64,000 nt of DNA from Pseudooceanicola atlanticus (GCF_000768315.1 NZ_AQQX01000001.1:62001-126000), one strand, 5' to 3'; positions 55,736 to 64,000 are shown, counted from the stretch's first letter. Notes: generated by a model from the sequence alone, not told the origin. Made by a program: numbers and translations.

Positions 55736-57325
55736 ATGACCGATAGTACCGCCGGTATGACCCCGGAAGAAGCCCGCCGCGCCGATGAGGCGCATACCGG
55801 GCCCATGCTTGCCGCCGACGGCACGCCGCTAAAGAAATCGCTCGCCCGGGCCCTGCGGCGGCAGAAGCTGCGCGCCCTCGGCCTGATCGCCCCGCTGCTT
55901 GTCTTCGTCCTCATCACCTTCGTCGTGCCGATCGGCGACATGCTGCTGCGGTCGATCAAGAACGATATCGTCGCGGACACGCTGCCCGCCACCGTGGAAA
56001 CGCTGGCCGACTGGGATGCGGACGCGTCCGAGCTCCCGGGCGATGACGTCTGGATGGCCTTCTACGTCGACATGTGGTTCGCCGCCGAGCGCAAGGAACA
56101 TACGCGGCTCGGGTCGCGCCTGAACTACGAACAGACCGGTGTGTCCTCGCTCTTCCGCAAGACGGGCCGCCGTGTCGACCGCTTCGACACCGACGTCTAT
56201 ACCGATCAGCTGGTCGATCTCGATCCCAGCTGGGAAGACCCGGCCAGCTGGGCCGCCATGCTGGATGGTCCCGCTGCCGACGCGTTGCCCCTGACCGCAG
56301 AGACGTGGGAGCGCTGGAAAGAATTCAACGTGGAAGAAGGCGACGCCGTCCTGGAAGAGGACGTGCCGGATTTCCTGTTCACCACGCTCTATTACGAACT
56401 GAACAACGGCGCCGAAGTGGACGGCATGTCCGATCGGCTGGACGCTGCGAAAGCCGCTGTCGGTGAATTCGAAACCGTCTCCCTTCAGGAGCAATTCGCA
56501 GATGCGGACGAGGACTGGCTGGACCCGGAAGTCTGGAAGACCATCCAGCTTTACTCGCCGCGCGTGACCTCGGGCTATTTCGCCAACTCGGTGGATATGC
56601 AGCTGACCCCGGAAGGGATCGAGCCGCGCCCCGACAACCAGCAGATCTACGGTATCCTCTTCAAGCGGACGCTGTTCATGTCGCTGGTCATCACCGGGTC
56701 CTGCATCATGCTGGCCTATCCGGTCGCATGGCTGCTTTCGAACCTGCCGATGCGCACCGCCAACCTGCTGATGATCCTGGTGCTTCTGCCCTTCTGGACC
56801 TCGCTTCTGGTGCGGACCTCGGCCTGGAAGGTCATGTTGCAGCAACAGGGGGTGATAAACGACGTCCTGGTCTGGTTGGGGCTGGTCGCGGATGACGCCC
56901 GATTGACGATGATCAACAACCAGTTCGGTACGATCGTCGCCATGACGCACATCCTGCTGCCGTTCATGATCCTGCCGATGTATTCGGTGATGTCGACGAT
57001 CCCGCCATCCTACCTGCGGGCGGCCAAGTCGCTGGGCGCCACCAACTGGACGGCGTTCTGGCGGGTCTACTTCCCGCAATCGGTGCCGGGCATCGGTGCG
57101 GGGTCGATCCTCGTCTTCATTCTCGCCATCGGCTACTACATCACGCCGGAAATCGTGGGCGGCAATACGGGGACGTTCATCTCCAACCGGATCGCCTATC
57201 ACATCTCGTCGTCGCTCAACTGGGGCCTTGCGGCTGCCTTGGGGACCATCCTGCTGGTGGTCGTCCTGGTGCTCTACTGGGCCTATGACAAGATCGTCGG
57301 CATCGACAACGTGAAGCTGGGGTAA
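55736..57325 (+). CDS. potB: Pot-type ABC permease with a large periplasmic insertion
   Basis: At 529 residues this permease is about 230 longer than the family norm. Helix 1 is about 49-71 and helix 2 about 313-335; between them lies a roughly 235-residue acidic periplasmic segment, where related permeases have about 60. The rest is ordinary, with the coupling motif YLRAAKSLGATNWTAFWRVYFPQSV. An N-terminal cytoplasmic tail of about 45 residues is also extra. The insertion has many Trp and Asp residues and no cysteine. It pairs with the PotC-like permease downstream. Confidence 0.9.
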   Translation: MTDSTAGMTPEEARRADEAHTGPMLAADGTPLKKSLARALRRQKLRALGLIAPLLVFVLITFVVPIGDMLLRSIKNDIVADTLPATVETLADWDADASELPGDDVWMAFYVDMWFAAERKEHTRLGSRLNYEQTGVSSLFRKTGRRVDRFDTDVYTDQLVDLDPSWEDPASWAAMLDGPAADALPLTAETWERWKEFNVEEGDAVLEEDVPDFLFTTLYYELNNGAEVDGMSDRLDAAKAAVGEFETVSLQEQFADADEDWLDPEVWKTIQLYSPRVTSGYFANSVDMQLTPEGIEPRPDNQQIYGILFKRTLFMSLVITGSCIMLAYPVAWLLSNLPMRTANLLMILVLLPFWTSLLVRTSAWKVMLQQQGVINDVLVWLGLVADDARLTMINNQFGTIVAMTHILLPFMILPMYSVMSTIPPSYLRAAKSLGATNWTAFWRVYFPQSVPGIGAGSILVFILAIGYYITPEIVGGNTGTFISNRIAYHISSSLNWGLAAALGTILLVVVLVLYWAYDKIVGIDNVKLG

Positions 57326-57330
57326 CGGAC

Positions 57331-58551
57331 ATGTCAGAAGAACTCGTAATCAAGACCGGCCGTCCCGACATGATGTCCTTCACCCTGCCCGTCGTGGCAG
57401 GCCTGGGCCTCATCCTCGGCTTCCTCACCGGCAACGTGATCGGCTCGCCCTGGATCGGCCTGGTGCTGGGCACCCTGATCGGCGCCGGCCTCGCCTATGG
57501 GCTGAACGAGATGGTGCCCAAAAAGTCGATAGGCCGCTGGGGCGTCATCATCGCCTTCGCCGTGATCGGGTTGCTGTTCGGCGGCCTGGGCGGTGCGGTC
57601 GGCGGTGCGATCATCGGCGCCATCATCAGCTGGTTCGCCTACTGGATCGGTCGCGGGACCTATCGCGACGACGTGCCGATCTACTCGACGCCGGGTCAGA
57701 CGCTGTGGTGGAACTTCTTCCTGTTCATCTGCGGGGCGATCTTCATCTTCCTGATCACGCCGATCCTTGTGGTCCTGCCGCTGTCGTTCAACGCCGAGGA
57801 CTTCTTCACCTTCACGCCCGAGATGCTGCGCCTCGATCCCGAAGGCTATTCGCTGAAGCATTACCGTGACTTCTTCGAAACCGACGACTGGCAGCTGGCG
57901 CTGAAGAACTCGCTGGTAATCGCACCGATCGCGACGATCATCTCGGTCTCGCTGGGGACGCTGGCAGCCATCGGTCTGTCGCAGAGCCACGTGCCCGGGC
58001 GCCGGGCGATCATGGCGGTCCTGATCTCGCCGATGATCGTGCCGCTGATCATCTCGGCCACCGGCATGTTCTTCTTCTACTCCACGCTGGGCAACTTCCT
58101 TGAAGGTACGCTGGGCATGTCCAAGGGCCTGGTGGGCTATATCAAGGTGATCCTGGCCCACGCGGTTCTGGGCATCCCCTTCGTCATCATCACGGTGACG
58201 GCAACGCTGGTTGGTTTCGACCGGTCCCTGACCCGCGCGGCGGCCAACATGGGTGCGGACCCGGTGACGACCTTCTTCCGGGTGCAGATGCCGCTGATCC
58301 TGCCGGGCGTGATCTCGGGTGGTCTGTTCGCCTTCATCACATCGTTTGACGAGGTCGTCGTGGTGCTCTTCGTCGGCTCGGCCGCGCAGAAGACGCTGCC
58401 CTGGCAGATGTTCATCGGCCTGCGCGAGCAAATCTCGCCCACGATCCTCGCCGTTGCGACGATCCTCGTGGTGATCTCCATCGCGCTGCTGACCACGGTT
58501 GAATTGCTGCGCCGCCGGTCGGAACGCCTGCGGGGCATGTCGCCGGGCTGA
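57331..58551 (+). CDS. potC: Pot-type ABC permease with an extra N-terminal membrane domain
   Basis: A 406-residue permease. The normal PotC core starts near residue 125 (WWNFFLFICGAIFIFLITPILVVLPLSFNAEDFF) and has the coupling motif SLTRAAANMGADPVTTFFRVQMPLILPG. Before it are about 120 extra residues with three or four short Gly-rich helices (GLGLILGFLTGNVIGSPWIG, GGLGGAVGGAIIGAIIS), like glycine-zipper membrane proteins. It starts five bases after the PotB-like stop. Both permeases of this system are thus enlarged. Confidence 0.9.
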   Translation: MSEELVIKTGRPDMMSFTLPVVAGLGLILGFLTGNVIGSPWIGLVLGTLIGAGLAYGLNEMVPKKSIGRWGVIIAFAVIGLLFGGLGGAVGGAIIGAIISWFAYWIGRGTYRDDVPIYSTPGQTLWWNFFLFICGAIFIFLITPILVVLPLSFNAEDFFTFTPEMLRLDPEGYSLKHYRDFFETDDWQLALKNSLVIAPIATIISVSLGTLAAIGLSQSHVPGRRAIMAVLISPMIVPLIISATGMFFFYSTLGNFLEGTLGMSKGLVGYIKVILAHAVLGIPFVIITVTATLVGFDRSLTRAAANMGADPVTTFFRVQMPLILPGVISGGLFAFITSFDEVVVVLFVGSAAQKTLPWQMFIGLREQISPTILAVATILVVISIALLTTVELLRRRSERLRGMSPG

Positions 58552-58596
58552 GGTCTCCGGCCATGTTCGAAATTCAGGTCAGCGCGACCTGATCCT

Positions 58597-58626
58597 TGAT
58601 CCCCGGGCCTGTCCCGGGGATCATTT
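58597..58626 (+). terminator. Terminator after the second Pot operon
   Basis: An 11-bp perfect stem (TGATCCCCGGG with CCCGGGGATCA, loop CCTGT) is followed by TTTCATT, 45 bases after the permease stop. The short T run makes it a moderate terminator, and some read-through into the reductase gene is likely. Confidence 0.6.
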
Positions 58627-58657
58627 CATTCAGGGTCCAGCCAAGGGGAGGATGGCC

Positions 58658-59461
58658 ATGAAACTGGGTATTGTCGGCGGAAGCGGCGCATTGGGGCGGG
58701 CGATCGCGCTGGCCCATCTGAACCACGGAGGCGTCGCTCCGTCCGACCTGTGGATCGCCAATAGGGACGGGCGCCGCGACGGGTTCGAGGATTGGCCGGA
58801 TGTTACGGTGACCGCGAAGGCCCAGGACCTTGCAGAGGCCTGCGATGTCATCCTGCTCTCCGTCCCGCCGGCGCTGTTCCCGGCGCTTGAGGTCCACGCC
58901 CCGGATCGGCTGATCACCTCCGTCATGGCCGGGATCACGATCGAGGCGATGGCCGCCAAGACAGGTGCGACCCGGATTGCGCGCGGCATGTCGTCCCCCG
59001 TGGCCGAACTCGGGCTGGCCCATTCGGCCTTCTGCGCGACTGATGCGGTGACCGATGCGGACCGCGAGATGCTGCACGCGACATTCGCCCCCTGCGGTGT
59101 GGTCGACGAGGTCACGGACGAGGCGCTGATGGATACCTTCTGCGCGCTGACCGGGCCGGTGCCGGGCTTTGTCGCCTATTTCGCCGCCTGCATGAACGAT
59201 TTCGCAACCTCCCGCGGCATGCCGCCAGAGGTCGCGGATCGTGCCGTGCGCCAGTTGTTCAAGGCCTCGGGCGAGGCGCTGTCGACCTGGCCGGAAAAAC
59301 CGTCGGACCAGGTCCAGGCGATGATCGACTACGCGGGCACGACCGCTGCGGGTCTCATCGCGATGAAGGAAATGCCCGTGGCCCAGGGGATCGAGGCCGG
59401 GCTGGCCGCAGCCGAGGAACGGGCGCGCCAGATGGGGACACCGCCCGACGCCGAAGGCTGA
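58658..59461 (+). CDS. Pyrroline-5-carboxylate reductase-like protein
   Basis: A 267-residue ProC-family oxidoreductase with Rossmann motif GIVGGSGALGRA, DVILLSVPP, a conserved RGMSSPVAELG block in place of the usual RxMPNTP, and the C-terminal dimerisation helices (FKASGEALSTWP). The altered substrate block makes proline synthesis doubtful; it may reduce a related cyclic imine, perhaps one linked to the transporter upstream. AAGGGGAGG lies six bases before ATG 58658; the ATG at 58652 is too close to it. Confidence 0.8.
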   Translation: MKLGIVGGSGALGRAIALAHLNHGGVAPSDLWIANRDGRRDGFEDWPDVTVTAKAQDLAEACDVILLSVPPALFPALEVHAPDRLITSVMAGITIEAMAAKTGATRIARGMSSPVAELGLAHSAFCATDAVTDADREMLHATFAPCGVVDEVTDEALMDTFCALTGPVPGFVAYFAACMNDFATSRGMPPEVADRAVRQLFKASGEALSTWPEKPSDQVQAMIDYAGTTAAGLIAMKEMPVAQGIEAGLAAAEERARQMGTPPDAEG

Positions 59462-59902
59462 TCAGGGCGTGCGCGACGCGACCTCGTCCCGCAGCTGAAA
59501 GATCCGGTCCCGCAATTCCATCAATTCGTCCGGCGCCAGGCCCATGGCCTCGTAGACACAGGCAGCGACCTCTCCGGCCTCCGATTGCATCGCGCGGCCT
59601 TTGTCGGTCAGCGACACCTCGACCACGCGTTCATCCTGGCTGGAGCGTTTGCGCGTGATCAGACCGCCCTCTCCCATGCGTTTCAGCAGGGGGGTGAGCG
59701 TGTTGGATTCCAGGCCCAGCTCCCGTCCCAACTGGCCGACCGTCTTGCCGTCTTCCGACCAAAGGGAGACTAGCACCAGGTATTGCGGATAGGTCAGCCC
59801 CAGCTTTGCCAGCAGGGGCCGGTACAGACGATTGATCGCATTGTTCGCGGAGTAGAGCGCGAAACACAGCATGTCCTGGGTGCCGATTTTGGTCTGGGTC
59901 AT
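59462..59902 (-). CDS. ohrR: OhrR-type MarR regulator
   Basis: A 146-residue MarR protein next to and divergent from ohr. LCFALYSANNAINRLYRPLL carries the single N-terminal cysteine that OhrR uses to sense organic peroxides; LGLTYPQYLVLVSLWSEDGKTVGQLGRELGLESNTLTPLLKRMGEGGLITRKRSSQDERVVEVSLT is the winged helix. When the cysteine is oxidised the protein leaves the DNA and ohr is expressed. Two operator-like sites lie between the genes. Confidence 0.93.
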   Translation of the reverse strand: MTQTKIGTQDMLCFALYSANNAINRLYRPLLAKLGLTYPQYLVLVSLWSEDGKTVGQLGRELGLESNTLTPLLKRMGEGGLITRKRSSQDERVVEVSLTDKGRAMQSEAGEVAACVYEAMGLAPDELMELRDRIFQLRDEVASRTP

Positions 59903-59913
59903 ATCGGTAAAAT

Positions 59914-59929
59914 AAATCGTACGCGATTT
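59914..59929. promoter_or_regulatory. OhrR operator-like site 1
   Basis: AAATCG-TACG-CGATTT is an inverted repeat 12 bases upstream of the ohrR start. Its core ATCGTACGCGAT matches site 2 at 11 of 12 bases. Confidence 0.65.
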
Positions 59930-59970
59930 AATCGCAAGGCTTGACCTGTCGAAGGCGGAGACTTATTTCA

Positions 59971-59982
59971 ATCGTACACGAT
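59971..59982. promoter_or_regulatory. OhrR operator-like site 2
   Basis: ATCGTACACGAT, with arms ATCGT and ACGAT, lies 30 bases upstream of the ohr start. Two near-identical sites, one near each gene, suggest that OhrR represses ohr and itself. Confidence 0.65.
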
Positions 59983-60011
59983 ACAATCGGAAGCGATAAA
60001 AGGAGATCACC

Positions 60012-60440
60012 ATGTCCATCAATCCCGTCTACAGCACCACGGCCACCGCAACGGGCGGTCGCGACGGTCAGGTCAATGTGGATGACGGCGCGCTGGAGCT
60101 GGGCCTGGCATCGCCCAAGGAAATGGGCGGCAGCGGCAAGGGGAATAACCCGGAACAGCTTTTCGCGGCGGGCTATGCGGCTTGCTATATCGGCGCGATG
60201 AAATTCGCGACGACGCAGGACAAGTCGCTGAAATCCGTGCCTGCTGACACCACGGTCGAGGCGACTGTCGGGATCGGGCCGCGCGACGATGGCGGCTTTG
60301 GCCTGAAGGTCGATCTCAAGGTGACCATGCCGGGCCTGAGCGGCGAAGAGGCCAAGGCCATCGCCGATGCCGGCCACAAGATCTGCCCCTATTCCAACGC
60401 GGTCGACGGCAATGTCGACGTGTCCACCACGGTCGCGTGA
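60012..60440 (+). CDS. ohr: Organic hydroperoxide resistance peroxidase
   Basis: A 142-residue OsmC-fold thiol peroxidase that reduces organic and fatty-acid hydroperoxides. The two redox cysteines are in AAGYAACYIGAMKF and GHKICPYSNAVDGNVDV. The start NPVYSTTATATGGRDGQV is typical of Ohr rather than OsmC. AAAGGAG precedes ATG. A bidirectional terminator follows. Confidence 0.97.
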   Translation: MSINPVYSTTATATGGRDGQVNVDDGALELGLASPKEMGGSGKGNNPEQLFAAGYAACYIGAMKFATTQDKSLKSVPADTTVEATVGIGPRDDGGFGLKVDLKVTMPGLSGEEAKAIADAGHKICPYSNAVDGNVDVSTTVA

Positions 60441-60475
60441 GCTGACCAATCGCGCTCCGCAGGGGCACAGAAACG

Positions 60476-60507
60476 AAAAAAGGCGCGGGACCGACCCCGC
60501 GCCTTTT
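60476..60507. terminator. Bidirectional terminator between ohr and ilvE
   Basis: An 8-bp GC stem (GGCGCGGG with CCCGCGCC) is flanked by AAAAAA on the left and TTTT on the right, so it has a T run on both strands. It ends ohr on the plus strand and ilvE on the minus strand. Confidence 0.9.
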
Positions 60508-60529
60508 CCGTGTCAAAGGATGTCCGGCG

Positions 60530-61399
60530 TTACGCGCGAACCATCTTTTCGTAGCTTTCCGAGATGTCGCGGCACAGCGCCCCGACTTCGAAATTGTAAT
60601 CGCCGATCTGGCCCACCGGCGTGACTTCGGCGGCGGTGCCGGTCAGCCAGCACTGCTCCATGCCTTCCATTTCCTCGGGCATGATGTGACGCTCGTGCAC
60701 CTTGATGCCCTTTTCCTCGAGCATCGAGATCACGGTGCGGCGGGTGATGCCGTTGAGGAAGCAATCGGCCTTGGGCGTATGCACTTCGCCATCCTTCACG
60801 AAGAAGATGTTGGCCCCGGTCGCTTCGGCCACGTAGCCGCGATAATCCATGAACAGCGCGTCGGAACAGCCCTTCGCCTCGGCGGCGTGCTTGGACATGG
60901 TGCAGATCATGTAGAGACCGGCGGCCTTGGCATGAACGGGGATCGTTTCCGGTGAGGGACGCTTCCACTTGGAGATATCGAGCTTGGCGCCCTTCATCTT
61001 GGCGTCACCGTAGTAATTGCCCCATTCCCAGCCGGCGATGGCAAGGCGGACGGGGTTGCGGGCGGCGCTGACACCCATGTCGGGGCCGGCCCCACGCCAG
61101 GCGACGGCACGGACATAGGCGTCGGTCCAGCCATTGGCCTTAAGCATCTCGTACTTGGCCTTCTCGATCTCCTCGACCGAATAGGGGATCTCGAAATCCA
61201 GCATCTCGGCAGATTTGCGCAGCCGTTCGGAATGCTCCACACCCTTGAAAATCTTGCCGTTGTAGCACCGCTCGCCCTCGAACACCGAAGAGGCGTAATG
61301 CAGCGCATGGGTCAGAAGGTGTACATTCGCATCGCGCCAGTCGATCAGCTTGCCGTCCATCCAGATCGTGCCGTCGCGGTCTTCGTAAGATCCATCCAT
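60530..61399 (-). CDS. ilvE: Branched-chain amino acid aminotransferase
   Basis: A 289-residue class IV PLP aminotransferase for the last step of leucine, isoleucine and valine synthesis. RDGTIWMDGKLIDWRDANVHLLTHALHYASSVFEGERCYNG, YVRAVAWRGAG and GYVAEATGANIFFVKDG are family hallmarks. The frame is open to 61564, but AAAGGTGA five bases before ATG 61399 and the family's usual start fix the start there. It diverges from petP. Confidence 0.94.
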   Translation of the reverse strand: MDGSYEDRDGTIWMDGKLIDWRDANVHLLTHALHYASSVFEGERCYNGKIFKGVEHSERLRKSAEMLDFEIPYSVEEIEKAKYEMLKANGWTDAYVRAVAWRGAGPDMGVSAARNPVRLAIAGWEWGNYYGDAKMKGAKLDISKWKRPSPETIPVHAKAAGLYMICTMSKHAAEAKGCSDALFMDYRGYVAEATGANIFFVKDGEVHTPKADCFLNGITRRTVISMLEEKGIKVHERHIMPEEMEGMEQCWLTGTAAEVTPVGQIGDYNFEVGALCRDISESYEKMVRA

Positions 61400-61549
61400 C
61401 TTTTTCACCTTTGCATTTGTTGCGCCAGATCGGTCCGACATGGACATAAAATTGCGCAAATTCTGCGACTCGCTAACAGTTGGCCCTTGGAATGTCAACA
61501 AGACTGACATAACATGACGAAAATCAGGGCAGTTTGTGAACGGTGGACC

Positions 61550-62047
61550 ATGAGTGACGCGCATATGGGAGAGAGCCTGCTATTCCTCACGGATGAGCAG
61601 CTACGCCAGGGCATCGAAGGTATGTTCTTTGCTTATCGGGGGTTTACCTCTGCGCCGGACCAGATCCTTGAAGGGATTTCCTATGGCCGGGCGCATCACC
61701 GGGCGCTGCATTTCATTGCCCGGTCTCCGGGGATGAACGTCAATCGTCTGCTGACGATCCTGGGCGTGACCAAGCAATCGCTGAACCGGGTGCTGCGAAC
61801 CCTGATCGAGGACGGGCTGGTCGAAAGCCGGGTCGGCGTGGCCGACAAACGTGAACGTCATCTCTACCTCACCGAAGAAGGCACCGCGCTGGAAACCCGA
61901 CTGTCCGAAGCGCAGCGCGCCCAGATGCGCGCCGCCTATCGCCGCGCCGGGCCCGAGGCCGTGGCCGGCTTCCGCCAGGTGCTCGAGGCGATGATGGACC
62001 CGGAACTGCGCCGCATCTATTCCGCCCTGCGCGAGGGGGGCGCATGA
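61550..62047 (+). CDS. petP: MarR-family regulator PetP
   Basis: A 165-residue winged-helix protein (FIARSPGMNVNRLLTILGVTKQSLNRVLRTLIEDGLVESRVGVADKRERHLYLTEEG). Its pairing with an OmpR-type response regulator by ATGA overlap matches petP-petR, first described beside the petABC (cytochrome bc1) genes of Rhodobacter capsulatus. Here petABC is not adjacent. Start taken at 61550; 61514 is open but has no ribosome site. Confidence 0.82.
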   Translation: MSDAHMGESLLFLTDEQLRQGIEGMFFAYRGFTSAPDQILEGISYGRAHHRALHFIARSPGMNVNRLLTILGVTKQSLNRVLRTLIEDGLVESRVGVADKRERHLYLTEEGTALETRLSEAQRAQMRAAYRRAGPEAVAGFRQVLEAMMDPELRRIYSALREGGA

Positions 62048-62754
62048 TCGACCCGATGCCGCATCTGCTGATCGTGGATGACGATGAGCGCATCCGGGAT
62101 CTTCTGGCGCGATACCTCAAGCGCAACGGGTTCCTCGTGTCCTCTGCCCGCGATGCGGCCCATGCGCGACGTCTGCTGGAGGGGCTGGAATTCGACCTGA
62201 TCGTGCTGGACGTGATGATGCCGGGCGAAGACGGTGTCGCCCTGACCCGCGCCCTGCGGGAACGTATGGCCACCCCGATCTTGCTGCTGACCGCGCGGGA
62301 CGAAACCAAGGACCGGATCGCTGGGCTGGAAGCCGGGGCCGATGACTACCTGGCCAAGCCGTTTGAACCGAAAGAGCTTCTGCTGCGGATCAACGCCATC
62401 CTGCGCCGCATGCCCGAACCGGTCGAGGCCAAGGTCGCGCCCCGTGTCCTGACGATGGGGGATGTGCGCTATGACATCGACAAGGGTGAGATGTGGCAGG
62501 GCGAGGCACCCGTCCGCCTAACCGGGAACGAGGTGCAATTGATGCGCATCTTCTCGGCCCATGCGAACGAACCCCTCAGCCGTACGCGACTGGTCGAGGA
62601 ACTGGGACGTGGTGCGGGCAAGGATGGTCAGGCGCAGGAACGCGCGGTGGACGTACAGATCACCCGTCTGCGCCGCAAGATCGAGGCCAATCCCAAGCAG
62701 CCCCGCTACCTTCAGACGGTGCGCGGCGAGGGCTACATGCTGGTGCATGACTGA
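62044..62754 (+). CDS. petR: OmpR-type response regulator PetR
   Basis: A 236-residue response regulator. The receiver domain has the acidic pocket LLIVDDDERIR, the phosphorylation aspartate in DLIVLDVMMPGEDG, and Lys in YLAKPFEPKEL. The C-terminal winged helix binds DNA (LTGNEVQLMRIF ... QERAVDVQITRLRRKIEANPKQPRYLQTVRGEGYML). No histidine kinase gene accompanies it, as in Rhodobacter. It overlaps petP by four bases. Confidence 0.9.
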   Translation: MIDPMPHLLIVDDDERIRDLLARYLKRNGFLVSSARDAAHARRLLEGLEFDLIVLDVMMPGEDGVALTRALRERMATPILLLTARDETKDRIAGLEAGADDYLAKPFEPKELLLRINAILRRMPEPVEAKVAPRVLTMGDVRYDIDKGEMWQGEAPVRLTGNEVQLMRIFSAHANEPLSRTRLVEELGRGAGKDGQAQERAVDVQITRLRRKIEANPKQPRYLQTVRGEGYMLVHD

Positions 62755-62803
62755 CGCGCGATGGCGCTTGCCGGGCCGCGCCCGCCGCGTCTAGGGTATC
62801 GCC

Positions 62804-63733
62804 ATGACCACAGCCTTACTCACCCACCCCGACTGCATCGACCACGTCAATCCCGATGGCCATCCCGAACAGGTGGCGCGCCTGCACTACGTGCTCAAGG
62901 CGCTGGAGGGAAAGGACCTTTTGCGCCTCGATGCCCCGATGGGAGAGGACGCGCATATCCTGATGACCCATCCGCAGGATTACCTGGACCGGATCAAGTC
63001 CTCGGGGCCGGAGGATGGTTTCGTGCAGATGGATGCCGACACATTCATGTCGCCGGGATCGCTGACTGCCGCCTACCGGGCCGTCGGCGGCGCGGTCAAG
63101 GCGGTCGACATGGTGCTGGGCGGTGAGGTGGAGAATGCCTTCGTCGCCACGCGTCCGCCGGGGCACCACGCGGAAACCGCCTCGCCCATGGGGTTCTGCC
63201 TGTTCGGCAACGTGGCCATCGCGGCCAAGCGGGCGCTGGACCACCACGGCCTGTCCCGCGTCGCGATCGTCGATTTCGACGTGCATCACGGCAATGGGAC
63301 CGAAGATCTGGTGAAGAACGATCCGCGAATCCGCTTCGTTTCGACCCACCAGATGCCGCTTTATCCCGGCACCGGCGCGCCGCAGGAAACCGGGCCGCAT
63401 GGCACGATCACCAATATCGCGCTGTCGACCGGCACCGATGGCGACCTGTATCGCAAGATCCTGGCGAACCGGATCATCCCGATCCTGCGCGATTTCCAGC
63501 CCGAACTCCTGATCCTGTCCGCCGGGTTCGACGCCCATGTCGAGGACCCTCTGGCGGGGATCGAATTGTCGACCGAGGATTTCGGCTGGATCACCGCGCA
63601 GCTGGCCCAAGCCGCGGCAGACCTGTGTGGTGGCAAGATCGTGTCCTGCCTCGAAGGGGGCTACAACCTGGACGCGCTGGCCGCGTCGGCGGCCCTGCAC
63701 GTGGACGAGTTGATTGCCGCCGGGGCGGGTTGA
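62804..63733 (+). CDS. Histone deacetylase-like amidohydrolase
   Basis: A 309-residue zinc deacetylase of the class II HDAC/acetylpolyamine amidohydrolase family. Catalytic motifs are TRPPGHHAETASPMGFCLFGN, IVDFDVHHGNGTEDL (zinc-binding Asp and His) and LILSAGFDAHVEDPLAG. Bacterial members act on acetylated polyamines or small acyl amides. With two polyamine-type loci nearby, an acetylpolyamine substrate is reasonable, but it is only a guess. Confidence 0.92.
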   Translation: MTTALLTHPDCIDHVNPDGHPEQVARLHYVLKALEGKDLLRLDAPMGEDAHILMTHPQDYLDRIKSSGPEDGFVQMDADTFMSPGSLTAAYRAVGGAVKAVDMVLGGEVENAFVATRPPGHHAETASPMGFCLFGNVAIAAKRALDHHGLSRVAIVDFDVHHGNGTEDLVKNDPRIRFVSTHQMPLYPGTGAPQETGPHGTITNIALSTGTDGDLYRKILANRIIPILRDFQPELLILSAGFDAHVEDPLAGIELSTEDFGWITAQLAQAAADLCGGKIVSCLEGGYNLDALAASAALHVDELIAAGAG

Positions 63734-63799
63734 TCGCGAATTGAACCCCCGCGCCGCAGCCCCTATGGTGCCGCCGGACACAGCCAGAGGAGCCGCGCC

Positions 63800-64000
63800 A
63801 TGAGCGATGCAAAACCGGTCGAGGAAATGACCTTCGAAGAGGCGATGCGCGAACTTGAACAGGTCGTCGGCCAGCTGGAACGCGGCGACGTCCCGCTCGA
63901 GGATTCGATCAAGCTCTACGAACGTGGTGCGGCCCTGAAGAAGCGCTGCGAAGACCGCCTGAAGGCCGCCGAGGAAAAGGTCGAGGCGATCACCGCCGAT
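63800..64000 (+). CDS. xseB: Exodeoxyribonuclease VII small subunit (partial, runs off the end)
   Basis: The first 67 residues are in the window: [20 protein letters not shown], then [19 protein letters not shown] and [18 protein letters not shown]. This is the XseB helical hairpin that binds the large subunit XseA. AGAGGAG lies before ATG. Full-length family members are about 80 residues, so only the last dozen or so are missing. Confidence 0.95.
   Translation, partial: MSDAKPVEEMTFEEAMRELEQVVGQLERGDVPLEDSIKLYERGAALKKRCEDRLKAAEEKVEAITAD

Overview
The window looks like chromosome from a marine alphaproteobacterium of the Rhodobacterales, of the Roseobacter type. The evidence is a GC-rich sequence with strong G/C third-position bias, a petP-petR regulator pair beside ilvE, a dnaKJ operon behind an alphaproteobacterial heat-shock-type promoter, an ectoine/hydroxyectoine catabolism locus arranged as in Roseobacters, many solute-binding-protein transporters, and a short intergenic repeat scattered between genes. 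I saw no rRNA, tRNA, CRISPR array, insertion sequence or prophage. The first gene is almost complete at its upstream edge (18 bases of leader) and the last gene (xseB) runs off the end.

Layout. 0-9 kb: gltB, a DUF4189 secreted protein, mtgA, an unrecognised exported protein, a glutathione S-transferase and queG. 9-17.6 kb: two related small exported proteins of unknown function, the msrB-msrA repair pair, a chemoreceptor coupled to a small exported protein, xthA, a DUF6653 protein, and a cnoX-like thioredoxin followed by a Lon-N protein and a Trm112 protein. 17.7-29.2 kb: one long minus-strand gene set (AmiC-like receptor, flotillin, Tat-exported binding protein, two permeases, two ATPases with the second fused in frame to an amidase, acyl-CoA ligase) with a divergent MarR gene. 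Read together this suggests uptake of an amide, hydrolysis to the acid plus ammonia, and CoA activation of the acid. 29-36 kb: alkB, a broken TetR remnant, dnaK-dnaJ, radC, malonyl-CoA synthetase.

36-44 kb: a DMT permease, then a putrescine locus: potFGHI-type ABC transporter and a PuuB-like oxidase on the minus strand, with a SpuC-like aminotransferase diverging on the plus strand. 44-52.9 kb: an ectoine/hydroxyectoine degradation locus. On the minus strand eutD (doeA), an M20 deacetylase and an FCD-type GntR regulator form one tight operon. On the plus strand eutB, eutC, an AsnC/DoeX regulator, an aldehyde dehydrogenase and an aminotransferase follow. The promoter region between them carries two copies of the palindrome GTTGTGCACAAC. 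53-58.6 kb: a second Pot-type ABC system whose two permeases carry unusual extra domains, with a DUF1330 gene inside the operon. 58.6-64 kb: a ProC-like reductase, ohrR/ohr with twin operators, ilvE, petP-petR, an HDAC-like deacetylase and the start of xseB.

The most interesting points are the fused ATPase-amidase, the two matching AT-rich elements flanking the AmiC-like gene, the perfect palindromes in the ectoine promoter together with the M20 enzyme in the place usually held by EutE/DoeB, the paralogous small exported proteins with a repeated P-x-SL-x-x-(S/T)RL motif, and the enlarged Pot permeases. All family assignments come from reading motifs by eye; no database search was run.
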